From positions 434,001 to 498,000 of the forward strand of contig JAEUUG010000003.1 of assembly GCA_016787565.1 (NCBI GenBank): a DNA stretch of 64,000 nt, in the 5' to 3' direction. This DNA is from Cyclobacteriaceae bacterium. GTDB taxonomy: Bacteria > Bacteroidota > Bacteroidia > Cytophagales > Cyclobacteriaceae. The position numbers and the translations under genes are program-made. Shown here one piece after another: positions 20,849 to 28,764 of the stretch (position 1 is the stretch's first letter; every line of letters starts with the position of its first letter). The notes beneath the pieces were generated by a model, which saw only the letters and a program-made list of their open reading frames with translations, did not search any database and was not told where the DNA came from.

Positions 20849-20861
20849 GTATGCAGCATAC
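20849..20861. promoter_or_regulatory. palindrome over the -33 region, possible operator
   Basis: GTATGC-A-GCATAC is a perfect 6-bp inverted repeat with one central base. It starts 11 bp upstream of the -7 element at 20830-20837, covering the place where a -33 box would sit. A dimeric regulator bound here would be well placed to control the adhesin. Operator function is inference. Confidence 0.4.
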
Positions 20862-20976
20862 CGAATCTTTATTTAAGTTTTACAGCAAGTGTAACCTTGT
20901 CATGTAAGTTTTAGTCGCAAATTACTCGCTTCCAGGATTGACTATCGACCAGCTGTCAAATTTTGACGTTTGGTTG

Positions 20977-23900
20977 TTATCGTAAAATGGTAATGCTCCC
21001 TGTTCTGGGTTTGTTTTCTTCGCCATCGCAACGGATAATGAAGTAATACACCCCATCCGGAAGTCGCTTTCCTTTAAAAGTACCATCCCAGTTATTCAAA
21101 TAGGGTTTGGCACTAAAAACCTTTATGCCCTTATCGTCATAAATGGTCACACCACATTTTGGATATTCATCGATCTTTTCAACCACCCAATAGGGATTCA
21201 TTGGATCCTCGTTTGGCGAGAAGAAAAAACCAGGATTTAATTTTCCTACAGTTGCTTCTCCAACAACGCGGACCTCAACGGTTTTCTCTCCCAAACACCC
21301 ATTATTATCTGTTCCCGATACAGTATAAACTGTAGTGGTAATGGGAGTGGCCAGAGGCGTTGCTGTTGCAGGAGCGGAAAGCGTTTCATCGGGAGTCCAG
21401 CTATAATTCAATAATCCAGAAGCTGCGAGTTGAGAGCTTTCGCCCTCATTGATTTGAGGTGGTGTGGCCGTAATTTCAATTATAGGAGCCGGAAAGGTTT
21501 CGACCAAACGGCTTGCAGAAATCACACAGCCATTGGTGGCGGTAACATCTACTGAATATGTTCCTGCCTCTTGAACAGTAATGGAAGATGTTGAAGCAGA
21601 AGTACTCCACAGGTAGTTATTAAATGTTCCTAATACTTCCAGTTTCAAATCTTCACCCGCGCAGAATTTGTATTTATTATCCGGGTTGGTGATTGTAACT
21701 GCGGGTGCCGCAGTAATGGTTATGGATTTTGTTTGTTCCACAGGGCAACTACCGCTATACGAAACAGTGAGTTTTATGTTGTACGTATTGGCAATATTGT
21801 ATTGATGCTGTGGTTCTTTTAAGGTTGATACATTTCCATCGCCAAACGCCCAGGCATACGTTGCTGTAGCGCTCGCATCCGAGGTCGATTGATTGGTGAA
21901 TGTAATTTTTTCGCCAGCGCAAGCTGTAGCGGGGGAAGTAAAAGCCGCGACAGGCAAAGCAACCACCCCAAGTTTGACTGGTGCCGTTTGTACCTCAGGG
22001 CATCCGGCACTTAAGGTTAATTTTACTTTTGCTGTGTATTCACCAGTGGTTGATGCTACATAGGTTTGACTGGTCGATCCGGTAATGATGCTACCATCTT
22101 TATACCATTGGTAACTAAATCCACTTGTATTAGGCAATACAGAAAGTGTTTTGTTGTCGCCCTGGCAGATGACATTAGCTCCGGTAAATCCCACCTGAAA
22201 ATCAGGGATGTCAATAATTTCCACAAGCGTTGAAACACGCTGCGCAATACAAGTACCCACAATTATATCTACGTAGTAGCGGCCTGCATTTTCGGGTTTG
22301 AAGTTTGTGATAGGAGCAGGGGTTAAACCAGTGCTAGTATAACCTGCAGGTCCTGTCCATTTATATTGCGTTGCACCCACATTGTTCACCGAAAGATTAA
22401 GTGTATTTCCTGCACAGGCGGGGCCATCGTTTGTTGCTACAGCTATGCCCGATGCTGTTCCGGCACCAACATTAACGGTTACACTATTGGAAATCTGTGA
22501 ACAGGTTCCTCCTTCGGCAATAGCAGTTACGGTATAGTTTCCTGTTGCTGTAACATCAAAGAAAGCATTTGGGCCGGATACCTGGGTAACACCGTTGAGC
22601 TTCCAATCATAGGTTGTGCCTCCACTTACAGTAGCGAATAGCCGAAGCGGAAAACCAGCACAAATCGTTATCGGTCCGGATGGTGTTATCTCCGGGATCA
22701 TACAGGCTTTATTTCTAAACACCGAAACTTTTGAAGCTAGTATGGAATTGTTGTTATCGTCAATACTGGTAAACGCAATATCTGGTTTACCGTCACTATC
22801 GAGGTCGCCAATGTTGATGTGTCGGTTAATAAAAGTGGTTGCCTTGATGTGCCGGTCGAATGTCAGGTTTCCGATGGTGCTGGTGTTATTCAAGATAGTC
22901 AGGGACTTCTTTGAAATGGAAGCCACAACCACATCAGGCTTACCATCGCCATCCAGATCACCAACGTCAAGGCCCCAGGGACGTTCTTCTGTTAAGATAC
23001 TTTTTGGTGAAGCGAAACTGATGGCGGTAGATGTACTCTGATTCAGGAAGATTGAAATTCCGCTGGCCAGTAATTGGCTTGCAGCGATATCGGGTTTTCG
23101 ATCGCCATCCAGATCACCCACTTTCAGGTTTACTACTGTACCCCCCAGCGTTAGGGTGGGAGTAGCCGTAAAGCTAAAGTTGCCCGGGGTACTTTTGTTT
23201 TCATGGATATAGACATTGCTACCGGAGGTAAGAAACTGACTTGTTATGATTTCTGGTCTATCATCTCCGTTCAGGTCTTCAACCTGCAGACCATCCGTAC
23301 TCACAGCCCCGGTGATAGTAATGTTTACGGGTACAGGAAGAAATGAAATCGAAGCAAGTGAACTTGAGTTTACCAAAACAGAAATCCCATTTCCACCCTG
23401 ATCCGTTACAATAACTTCTGGTTTACCATCCAAATCCAGATCTGCGATCTGAAGTTGTTTTACTTTTTTACCGGTAAGGGTGATGACCTGTGGCGCTCCA
23501 AAAGTGAAATTTCCGGTACCGGAACTGTTATTCTTGAGTATAAAAATTCGATTACCCGTACCTCCTTCAGAAGCAACAATATCCGGCTTACCATCTCCGT
23601 TCAAATCACCACACCGGATGTGGATAGTTCGGGTTGTAACAGCAATGGAGCTTACTGCGAAATTAATATTTCCAGGCCCGGTGCTGGTATTGGCAAGCAA
23701 TGAAATAAGCGTAGCGTTATCGTTGGCTGTAGCAATGTCAACACGTTTGTCTCCATCAAAATCACAAAGGCACTGATCATAGAGTCCGCTGCCTGCATTG
23801 AAATCGGTTTGGCCCACCAGGTTATTCGGATCAAAACTCTGATTACCTCCGAAGCTTATCCAAAAATGCTGACGGGAGTATCCTGTAAGTCCGGAAACAA

Positions 23901-24180
23901 GATTGGTTACAGAGACATTGTCAAAGGTTGTACCCGCAGGTATGCGTACCTCGATAATCTGATCAGTTGATACTTGAATATCGCCTTTTACACCACCAAA
24001 GAATACAGCCAGTTTGGTCAGATCTGAACTAAAACCACTTCCCTGAATGGTTACAACTTCAGCCGTACTACCGGATACTTTGTCGAGTGTTGGGGGCGAG
24101 GGTTTCTGTGCGTGTGAACTGCTGTAAAATACAGACATACAGGCCAGAAGAAGTAATCGCAGAAAGACGCTGGTTTTCAT
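20977..24180 (-). CDS. T9SS adhesin with TIG domain, seven-blade FG-GAP propeller, PKD and type B sorting domain
   Basis: The start at 24180 gives 1067 residues with the signal peptide MKTSVFLRLLLLACMSVFYS ending in SSHAQ. Earlier ATGs exist at 24189 and at 24234, the latter touching the stop of the upstream gene (TAGATG). After an IPT/TIG-like domain (TLDKVSGSTAEVVTIQGSGF) come seven FG-GAP/VCBS motifs: CDFDGDKRVDI, GDLNGDGKPDI, ADLDLDGKPEV, EDLNGDDRPEI, GDLDGDRKPDI, GDLDGDGKPDV and GDLDSDGKPDI. This is exactly the number for one seven-bladed calcium-binding propeller. Ig-like domains follow, a PKD domain (YAWAFGDGN, about residue 777), and a C-terminal type B sorting domain (VTIYDDKGIKVFSA, NWDGTFKGKRLPDGVYYFII). 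It belongs to the minus-strand surface locus; ligand unknown. Confidence 0.9.
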   Translation of the reverse strand: MKTSVFLRLLLLACMSVFYSSSHAQKPSPPTLDKVSGSTAEVVTIQGSGFSSDLTKLAVFFGGVKGDIQVSTDQIIEVRIPAGTTFDNVSVTNLVSGLTGYSRQHFWISFGGNQSFDPNNLVGQTDFNAGSGLYDQCLCDFDGDKRVDIATANDNATLISLLANTSTGPGNINFAVSSIAVTTRTIHIRCGDLNGDGKPDIVASEGGTGNRIFILKNNSSGTGNFTFGAPQVITLTGKKVKQLQIADLDLDGKPEVIVTDQGGNGISVLVNSSSLASISFLPVPVNITITGAVSTDGLQVEDLNGDDRPEIITSQFLTSGSNVYIHENKSTPGNFSFTATPTLTLGGTVVNLKVGDLDGDRKPDIAASQLLASGISIFLNQSTSTAISFASPKSILTEERPWGLDVGDLDGDGKPDVVVASISKKSLTILNNTSTIGNLTFDRHIKATTFINRHINIGDLDSDGKPDIAFTSIDDNNNSILASKVSVFRNKACMIPEITPSGPITICAGFPLRLFATVSGGTTYDWKLNGVTQVSGPNAFFDVTATGNYTVTAIAEGGTCSQISNSVTVNVGAGTASGIAVATNDGPACAGNTLNLSVNNVGATQYKWTGPAGYTSTGLTPAPITNFKPENAGRYYVDIIVGTCIAQRVSTLVEIIDIPDFQVGFTGANVICQGDNKTLSVLPNTSGFSYQWYKDGSIITGSTSQTYVASTTGEYTAKVKLTLSAGCPEVQTAPVKLGVVALPVAAFTSPATACAGEKITFTNQSTSDASATATYAWAFGDGNVSTLKEPQHQYNIANTYNIKLTVSYSGSCPVEQTKSITITAAPAVTITNPDNKYKFCAGEDLKLEVLGTFNNYLWSTSASTSSITVQEAGTYSVDVTATNGCVISASRLVETFPAPIIEITATPPQINEGESSQLAASGLLNYSWTPDETLSAPATATPLATPITTTVYTVSGTDNNGCLGEKTVEVRVVGEATVGKLNPGFFFSPNEDPMNPYWVVEKIDEYPKCGVTIYDDKGIKVFSAKPYLNNWDGTFKGKRLPDGVYYFIIRCDGEENKPRTGSITILR

Positions 24181-24234
24181 TTGAATCATGCGTTCATAAA
24201 TGTGTATCGGGCTATGGATGTAACCGGCTTTCAT

Positions 24235-25542
24235 CTATTTTGGAGTTGTCGCCAAGACATGTGCTTCCTTTAATTTTGTATAATTTTTCAGATTTCTGAC
24301 TTCTTCATAGGCCTCACTTTGTTTTGAGGTTTCCAGTACGTGAACGTGGTACTTTTTATCGTTTTCGTAGTAGAAGATATTCGCATTAAACTTCTGTTCG
24401 ATAAGCTTTCGTTTGAAAGCATCAGCAGCATTGAAGTCTGCAAAAACTTTAATAACAACATAGAATTTTTTCTTTGCCTTGGTTTGGTCGGTCGCAATTT
24501 GATCAGGGTCTTCGATCGACTGCTGGAATCGCGCCACGTGTTGGTAGGCGGAAGATTTCAATGTTGAGCGTAAAACCGGAGCTTCCCGTTTGAACTTCTT
24601 CGGTTCACCGAGTTTGAGCCCGAGTTGCAGCTCATGGGTTCCCTGCGAGAAACCTGGTTCCGGCTGACCTCCCAATTCAAACGAATAGCCGAGCAGGAAT
24701 TTGTTAAAGGCAAAGCCAAGCGATGATGTAAAACCATAGGCTTGGCGATAACCGGCTCCCAGCCAAAAGTTTTGCGACAGGTTAAGTTTGGCCATAACTT
24801 CGAACTGGCTGTTACCGGCCTTGGCAAACTTGTACATGGTGTAAAATTCAAGGGGCGCAAATCCTTCACCTGTTTTTACCTTTGACCGAACGCCTTTTTT
24901 TGTGCGGCTTACAATTTTTCCTTCTACTTTTTTGCGATAGTATGCTGTAACAATGACATTATCTAGTGGGGTGACATTGGTATTCTCAAAGCTTGCCGAA
25001 CTGTTAAATTTGGGAGCAAAAAGTTGAGGCAGCACAACTCCAAAATTAAGTCCGGAAGCCGATCGGTAAAGCATTCCGAAATTGGCCACCGGCTGGAAGT
25101 TATTGGCCAGGTAATTTTGAATAGCCGGGTCGTTGGGGTCAGCCTTTGTTAAATCGATACTGTTGGTTATGGCTCCTCCGGAAAGTCCGAAAAATAGAAC
25201 ATCCTTACGGCTTACATGGACGCCATACGCGTAGGTGAGGGTAATGTCAGTGGAATTTAATATGCCACGTTTATAGGATGAAATCTTAGCACCAATACCC
25301 GCTTTACTTTCGTTGAGCAGGGTGTTAAAGTTGGCTGTTGTTAACGAAGGAGAGCCTTCAATACCAGTCCATTGCTGTCGGTGATTGAGGAAAATGTACG
25401 TGTATTCAGTGGCTACTTCTGCAGGATTGTAGAGATAAGGATTCATGTAGTAGCTATTATAGACAGGATAGTTCTGCGCATTGCCTCTGTAGCAGCAAAG
25501 AATAATCTGTGCAAATAGTAAAAGACTAAGTACCTTATACAT
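24235..25542 (-). CDS. PorP/SprF family protein with C-terminal SPOR-like domain
   Basis: The ATG at 25542 gives 435 residues; a TTG two codons upstream is less likely. A signal peptide (VLSLLLFAQIILCCYRGNAQ) precedes the family core NYPVYNSYYMNPYLYNPAE, FLNHRQQWTGIEGSP and SKAGIGAKISSYKRG. The barrel ends near residue 325. A linker then leads to a 75-residue tail KFYVVIKVFADFNAADAFKRK...KYHVHVLETSKQSEAYEEV that has the FYVVxGxF-like pattern of SPOR domains, which bind denuded peptidoglycan. The protein is about 100 residues longer than the other two PorP/SprF proteins here. It is first in the four-gene minus-strand surface locus, and its stop touches an ATG of the following adhesin frame. 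The SPOR call is by pattern only. Confidence 0.85.
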   Translation of the reverse strand: MYKVLSLLLFAQIILCCYRGNAQNYPVYNSYYMNPYLYNPAEVATEYTYIFLNHRQQWTGIEGSPSLTTANFNTLLNESKAGIGAKISSYKRGILNSTDITLTYAYGVHVSRKDVLFFGLSGGAITNSIDLTKADPNDPAIQNYLANNFQPVANFGMLYRSASGLNFGVVLPQLFAPKFNSSASFENTNVTPLDNVIVTAYYRKKVEGKIVSRTKKGVRSKVKTGEGFAPLEFYTMYKFAKAGNSQFEVMAKLNLSQNFWLGAGYRQAYGFTSSLGFAFNKFLLGYSFELGGQPEPGFSQGTHELQLGLKLGEPKKFKREAPVLRSTLKSSAYQHVARFQQSIEDPDQIATDQTKAKKKFYVVIKVFADFNAADAFKRKLIEQKFNANIFYYENDKKYHVHVLETSKQSEAYEEVRNLKNYTKLKEAHVLATTPK

Positions 25543-25747
25543 CAACAAGCATTAATATTGACAAAAGCGTAAAGGTCACTCAAAAAATAAGCCTGGCAGG
25601 CCTGATGACGCTTAAAAAATCCCTTGTCTGTTCCTAAACTTATTATCCAATAAGTTCATTCATAGAAATTCTACGAATATACAGCGTTTTTTAGTTATAA
25701 TCGACATGGTGATGCGCATATGTTGCAACTTCTTTGCTTACTTTGCA

Positions 25748-26572
25748 ATGCTGGTCAAATTTTTTAATCGGGTGAAAATAAAATTTTTACTTTTTTTCGT
25801 ACTGCTGGCCTTTTCGGAATTAAGTCTTGCTCAGATTTTGGTGGGACCTACACTCGGCCCACAAATCTCCTGGACTTCTTTTGACGACAAAGATTTTCGG
25901 GATTCTTACACCGTTAAACCCGTTGTTGGGTTTCATGCTGGTGTGAACCTGTCTTTTCGCGTTCGTAAACGTTTCTTTCTACATTCAGCCTTACTGTATT
26001 CACTAAAGGGTAAGATCATTACCAGCGACACCGACCCAACCTTCCAAAACAAAGTTAACTATAGCTTTATCGAACTTCCTCTTTTGTATACCTATGAAAT
26101 GAAAGGAAAAGTAGGTGCCAGTAACCGCGAGTTTAAGTGGTACCTGGGGGCTGGCCCGAATATTAGCTATTGGCTCGGGGGCAGGGGTACATTACAGGGG
26201 AGTCAGCTTAATGAAGCGCACCTTGAAAAAGTGAATTATAAAGTTGTGTTCAACAAAGACAATGATTATGTCCAGGAAGATCAGATGAATGTTGAGGAGG
26301 CAAACCGGTTTCAACTCGGTTTAAATTTATCGGCAGGAATTGTATTTGAACCTGCGCGTAATCAAAAAGTGATGCTTACCCTTCGCTATGAACAGGGTCA
26401 CACCTTTCTTGGAAAGAATGGAGGAGGTTACTTTCCGGTAACGAATGAATACACTGACACCATGCGCGCCCGTAACAATGGCTTCAGACTTTCCCTGGCT
26501 TACTTATTTGATCTTCGTACAGAAGAGCGCAAGAAAGGAAAGAGCACTATTGACCGGAAGAAACCTAAATAG
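25748..26572 (+). CDS. PorT-like outer-membrane beta-barrel protein
   Basis: The ATG at 25748 gives 274 residues starting with a compact signal peptide (FLLFFVLLAFSELSLAQ); an upstream ATG at 25706 would add 14 residues. The mature part has the alternating pattern of an outer-membrane barrel of the porin/PorT class (GPTLGPQISW, VGFHAGVNLSFRV, RFFLHSALLYSLKGK, YSFIELPLLYTYEM, WYLGAGPNISYWLGG). PorT takes part in T9SS assembly in Porphyromonas, but small barrels of this fold are numerous in the phylum and most have no known role, so PorT identity is not claimed. It is divergent from the surface locus and convergent with the exopolyphosphatase gene. Confidence 0.75.
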   Translation: MLVKFFNRVKIKFLLFFVLLAFSELSLAQILVGPTLGPQISWTSFDDKDFRDSYTVKPVVGFHAGVNLSFRVRKRFFLHSALLYSLKGKIITSDTDPTFQNKVNYSFIELPLLYTYEMKGKVGASNREFKWYLGAGPNISYWLGGRGTLQGSQLNEAHLEKVNYKVVFNKDNDYVQEDQMNVEEANRFQLGLNLSAGIVFEPARNQKVMLTLRYEQGHTFLGKNGGGYFPVTNEYTDTMRARNNGFRLSLAYLFDLRTEERKKGKSTIDRKKPK

Positions 26573-26587
26573 AAATAGAAAAAGAAA

Positions 26588-27484
26588 TTAGTTGAATTGA
26601 ATTTTTTGCTGACTGATATTCTTCTCATACAAGTAAAGCATAATACCATCTTTTAGACCTACCTCGGGTACCAGTATGCTGGTGGAATGTGCCCACTCCA
26701 TCACTTTAATATAGATATCGCTGGCGGGAATAATCACATCTGCACGGTCGGGGTTCATCTGGAGTTTATATATCCGTTCATCGATAGAGAAAGAATTTAC
26801 CATCTTCCTGATGTCTTTCACTTTGTTCAAGGAAATGGTTGCTCCTGGTTTTTTGTTTGCCAGGTCAAATATCTTACTGATGTTTCCACCGGTACCCACT
26901 GAGATTACTTTTCCATAATTTTTCTTAACATTCTCTTTAACCCAATGTTCCATGTCTTCCCACATGACAGGTGAGTCGTTATGCTCTAACACCCTCACGG
27001 AACCGATCTTGAACGATCGGGTTTTTAATTTTTTCCCATTGAAGTAGAGGTTCAACTCGGTGCTGCCGCCACCTACATCAATGTGCAGATAGGTTTGGTC
27101 TGTGAGGTAAGAACTGATAGCCCTATTGATCAACTCCGCTTCCCGATTTCCGTCAATAATATTGATGGTAACACCTAATTCTGCCTGTACCTGGTTGGCG
27201 AGTTCCATTCCATTTTCAGATTCACGCATAGCTGAGGTAGCACAAAACATGTAATCATCCACCTCATAAAGTTCAATGAGAAGTTTATATGCCCTCATCA
27301 GCTTTTTAAACTTCTCCATACTTTTCGAACTGATCCTACCCGTGCTAAAAACATCATGTCCAAGACGGAGCGGAAAGCGGACGTACTCTAATTTCTTAAA
27401 CAAAACCTGCTGGGAGTTATCCAACACGGAAGAAACCTGAAAGCGAATGGCATTGGAGCCGATGTCAATAGCTGCTAGTTTCAT
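26588..27484 (-). CDS. Ppx/GppA family exopolyphosphatase
   Basis: The start at 27484 gives 298 residues beginning MKLAAIDIGSNAIRF, the phosphate-1 loop of the ASKHA fold; an extra ATG three codons earlier is unlikely because it lies inside the promoter-like element 27491-27498. The second phosphate loop is IDVGGGSTELNLYF and the adenosine-side motif is SVGTGGNISKI. It corresponds to the short two-domain form lacking the HD domain of E. coli Ppx. It hydrolyses polyphosphate or pppGpp; which one is not visible. Divergent from the methionine operon. Confidence 0.88.
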   Translation of the reverse strand: MKLAAIDIGSNAIRFQVSSVLDNSQQVLFKKLEYVRFPLRLGHDVFSTGRISSKSMEKFKKLMRAYKLLIELYEVDDYMFCATSAMRESENGMELANQVQAELGVTINIIDGNREAELINRAISSYLTDQTYLHIDVGGGSTELNLYFNGKKLKTRSFKIGSVRVLEHNDSPVMWEDMEHWVKENVKKNYGKVISVGTGGNISKIFDLANKKPGATISLNKVKDIRKMVNSFSIDERIYKLQMNPDRADVIIPASDIYIKVMEWAHSTSILVPEVGLKDGIMLYLYEKNISQQKIQFN

Positions 27485-27490
27485 GCGCGT

Positions 27491-27498
27491 CAAAATTA
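27491..27498 (-). promoter_or_regulatory. -7-like element just upstream of the exopolyphosphatase gene
   Basis: TAATTTTG on the minus strand matches TAnnTTTG, ending 6 bp before the ATG at 27484. If used, the transcript would be nearly leaderless. No -33 box seen. Confidence 0.3.
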
Positions 27499-27532
27499 CG
27501 GCTTTGCTTTTTCTTTTTACTCACTTATTGTG

Positions 27533-27540
27533 TTTCTTTG
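27533..27540 (+). promoter_or_regulatory. probable -7 element of the metH-metF operon
   Basis: TTTCTTTG differs from TAnnTTTG at one position and ends 5 bp before the first base of the riboswitch P1 stem at 27546, so a transcript from it would begin exactly with the aptamer. Confidence 0.4.
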
Positions 27541-27545
27541 CCAAG

Positions 27546-27664
27546 CTTATCCAGAAAGACCGAGGGACCGGGCCCCATGACGTCTTAGCATCCTATCCTG
27601 TTCGCAGGGTGTTGTGCTAAATCCCTTCTCGCCTCGTGTTACAACGTGTGCGGGAGAAGATAAG
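27546..27664 (+). promoter_or_regulatory. SAM-I riboswitch (S-box) upstream of metH
   Basis: The P1 stem is CTTATC (27546-27551) with GATAAG (27659-27664). Between them are the conserved S-box strings CAGAAAGACCGAGGGACC, GGGCCCCATGA, CTTAGCATCC and GGTGTTGTGCTAAATCC, in the canonical order for SAM-I. The aptamer binds S-adenosylmethionine and would lower expression of the methionine-synthesis genes when SAM is plentiful. Downstream (27665-27712) I see no terminator with a T run. Instead GCTCTC (27681-27686) can pair with GAGAGC (27704-27709), three bases before the metH ATG, which favours control at the level of translation start. Confidence 0.93.
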
Positions 27665-27712
27665 TAACCCACCTTACAGGGCTCTCTGGATGGCAACGTA
27701 AACGAGAGCGAC

Positions 27713-28729
27713 ATGAAAAAAATACAAGATCTGTTACAGGAAAGAATACTAGTGCTGGATGGTGCCATGGGAACCATGATTCAACGCCACGGATTAGACG
27801 AAAAAGATTTTCGCGGAGTTCAGTTTAAGGACCATCCCTTTCCACTTAAAGGCAATAACGATATCCTCTCCATAACACGTCCAGATATTATCAAAGAAAT
27901 ACACCGCCAATATTTTGAAGCTGGCGCAGATATTATAGAAACGAATACGTTTAGCGGAACAACCATCGCGCAGGCAGATTATCATTTGGAAGCCGCGGTA
28001 TATGAGTTGAATTACCAGTCGGCCAAAATTGCCTGTGAAGTGGCCGATGAATTCACAGCAAAGGAACCCAATAAGCCTCGGTTTGTTGCCGGAGCAATGG
28101 GGCCAACCAATAAAACAGCATCGCTGTCACCGGATGTTAATGATCCAGGCTTCAGGGCTACTTCATTTGATGAACTGAAGATTGCTTTTAAAGAACAAGC
28201 AAAAGCGTTGATGGATGGCGGGGTGGATTTTCTATTACTGGAAACAATCATCGACACCCTGAATGCAAAAGCCGCATTATTCGCTGTTCAGGAATTGTTT
28301 GAGGAGACTGGAAAGCAAATACCCGTAATGGTCTCTGGTACCATTACCGATGCCAGCGGACGGACACTTTCAGGTCAGACCACCGATGCATTCTTAATTT
28401 CTGTTTCCCATGTTCCGTTACTGAGCATCGGACTCAATTGCGCGCTGGGTGCAGATAAGTTACGACCCTACTTACAGGTGTTAAATGAAAATGCTCCGTT
28501 CTTTGTAAGTGCTTATCCCAATGCGGGTTTGCCAAACGAGTTTGGTCACTATGACCAAACACCTGATGAGATGGCCGCCCAGGTAGAAGAATATTTAAAA
28601 GAAGGACTGGTGAATATTGTGGGAGGATGTTGTGGTACAACACCTGATCACATCAAAAAAATAGCCGCACTGGCAGCCAAGTTTCAACCGCGGAAAATTC
28701 CTCAGGCTGAAACAGTCAATCAGGAATGA
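27713..28729 (+). CDS. metH: methionine synthase, homocysteine-binding half (split MetH, part 1)
   Basis: 338 residues matching only the first module of B12-dependent methionine synthase. It begins [18 protein letters not shown] and continues with [11 protein letters not shown] and GAMGPTNK. The zinc-binding cysteines of the (beta-alpha)8 barrel are seen in [10 protein letters not shown] and [16 protein letters not shown]. The reaction transfers the methyl group from methylcobalamin to homocysteine. The next gene, 35 bp downstream, encodes the remaining modules. The stop is followed by a genuine gap and a new ATG, so this is a split gene and not a frameshift. It is the first gene after the SAM riboswitch. 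Confidence 0.93.
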   Translation: MKKIQDLLQERILVLDGAMGTMIQRHGLDEKDFRGVQFKDHPFPLKGNNDILSITRPDIIKEIHRQYFEAGADIIETNTFSGTTIAQADYHLEAAVYELNYQSAKIACEVADEFTAKEPNKPRFVAGAMGPTNKTASLSPDVNDPGFRATSFDELKIAFKEQAKALMDGGVDFLLLETIIDTLNAKAALFAVQELFEETGKQIPVMVSGTITDASGRTLSGQTTDAFLISVSHVPLLSIGLNCALGADKLRPYLQVLNENAPFFVSAYPNAGLPNEFGHYDQTPDEMAAQVEEYLKEGLVNIVGGCCGTTPDHIKKIAALAAKFQPRKIPQAETVNQE

Positions 28730-28764
28730 AAATGTTTGAGTAAAACGAATCATAACTTCAATAC

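Noticed and set aside
22616-23776. Plus-strand ORFs with repeated GLPSPSRSP-like sequence
   Set aside because: They are the complement of the FG-GAP calcium motifs (GDLDGDGKP) of the minus-strand adhesin, so the repetition is explained.
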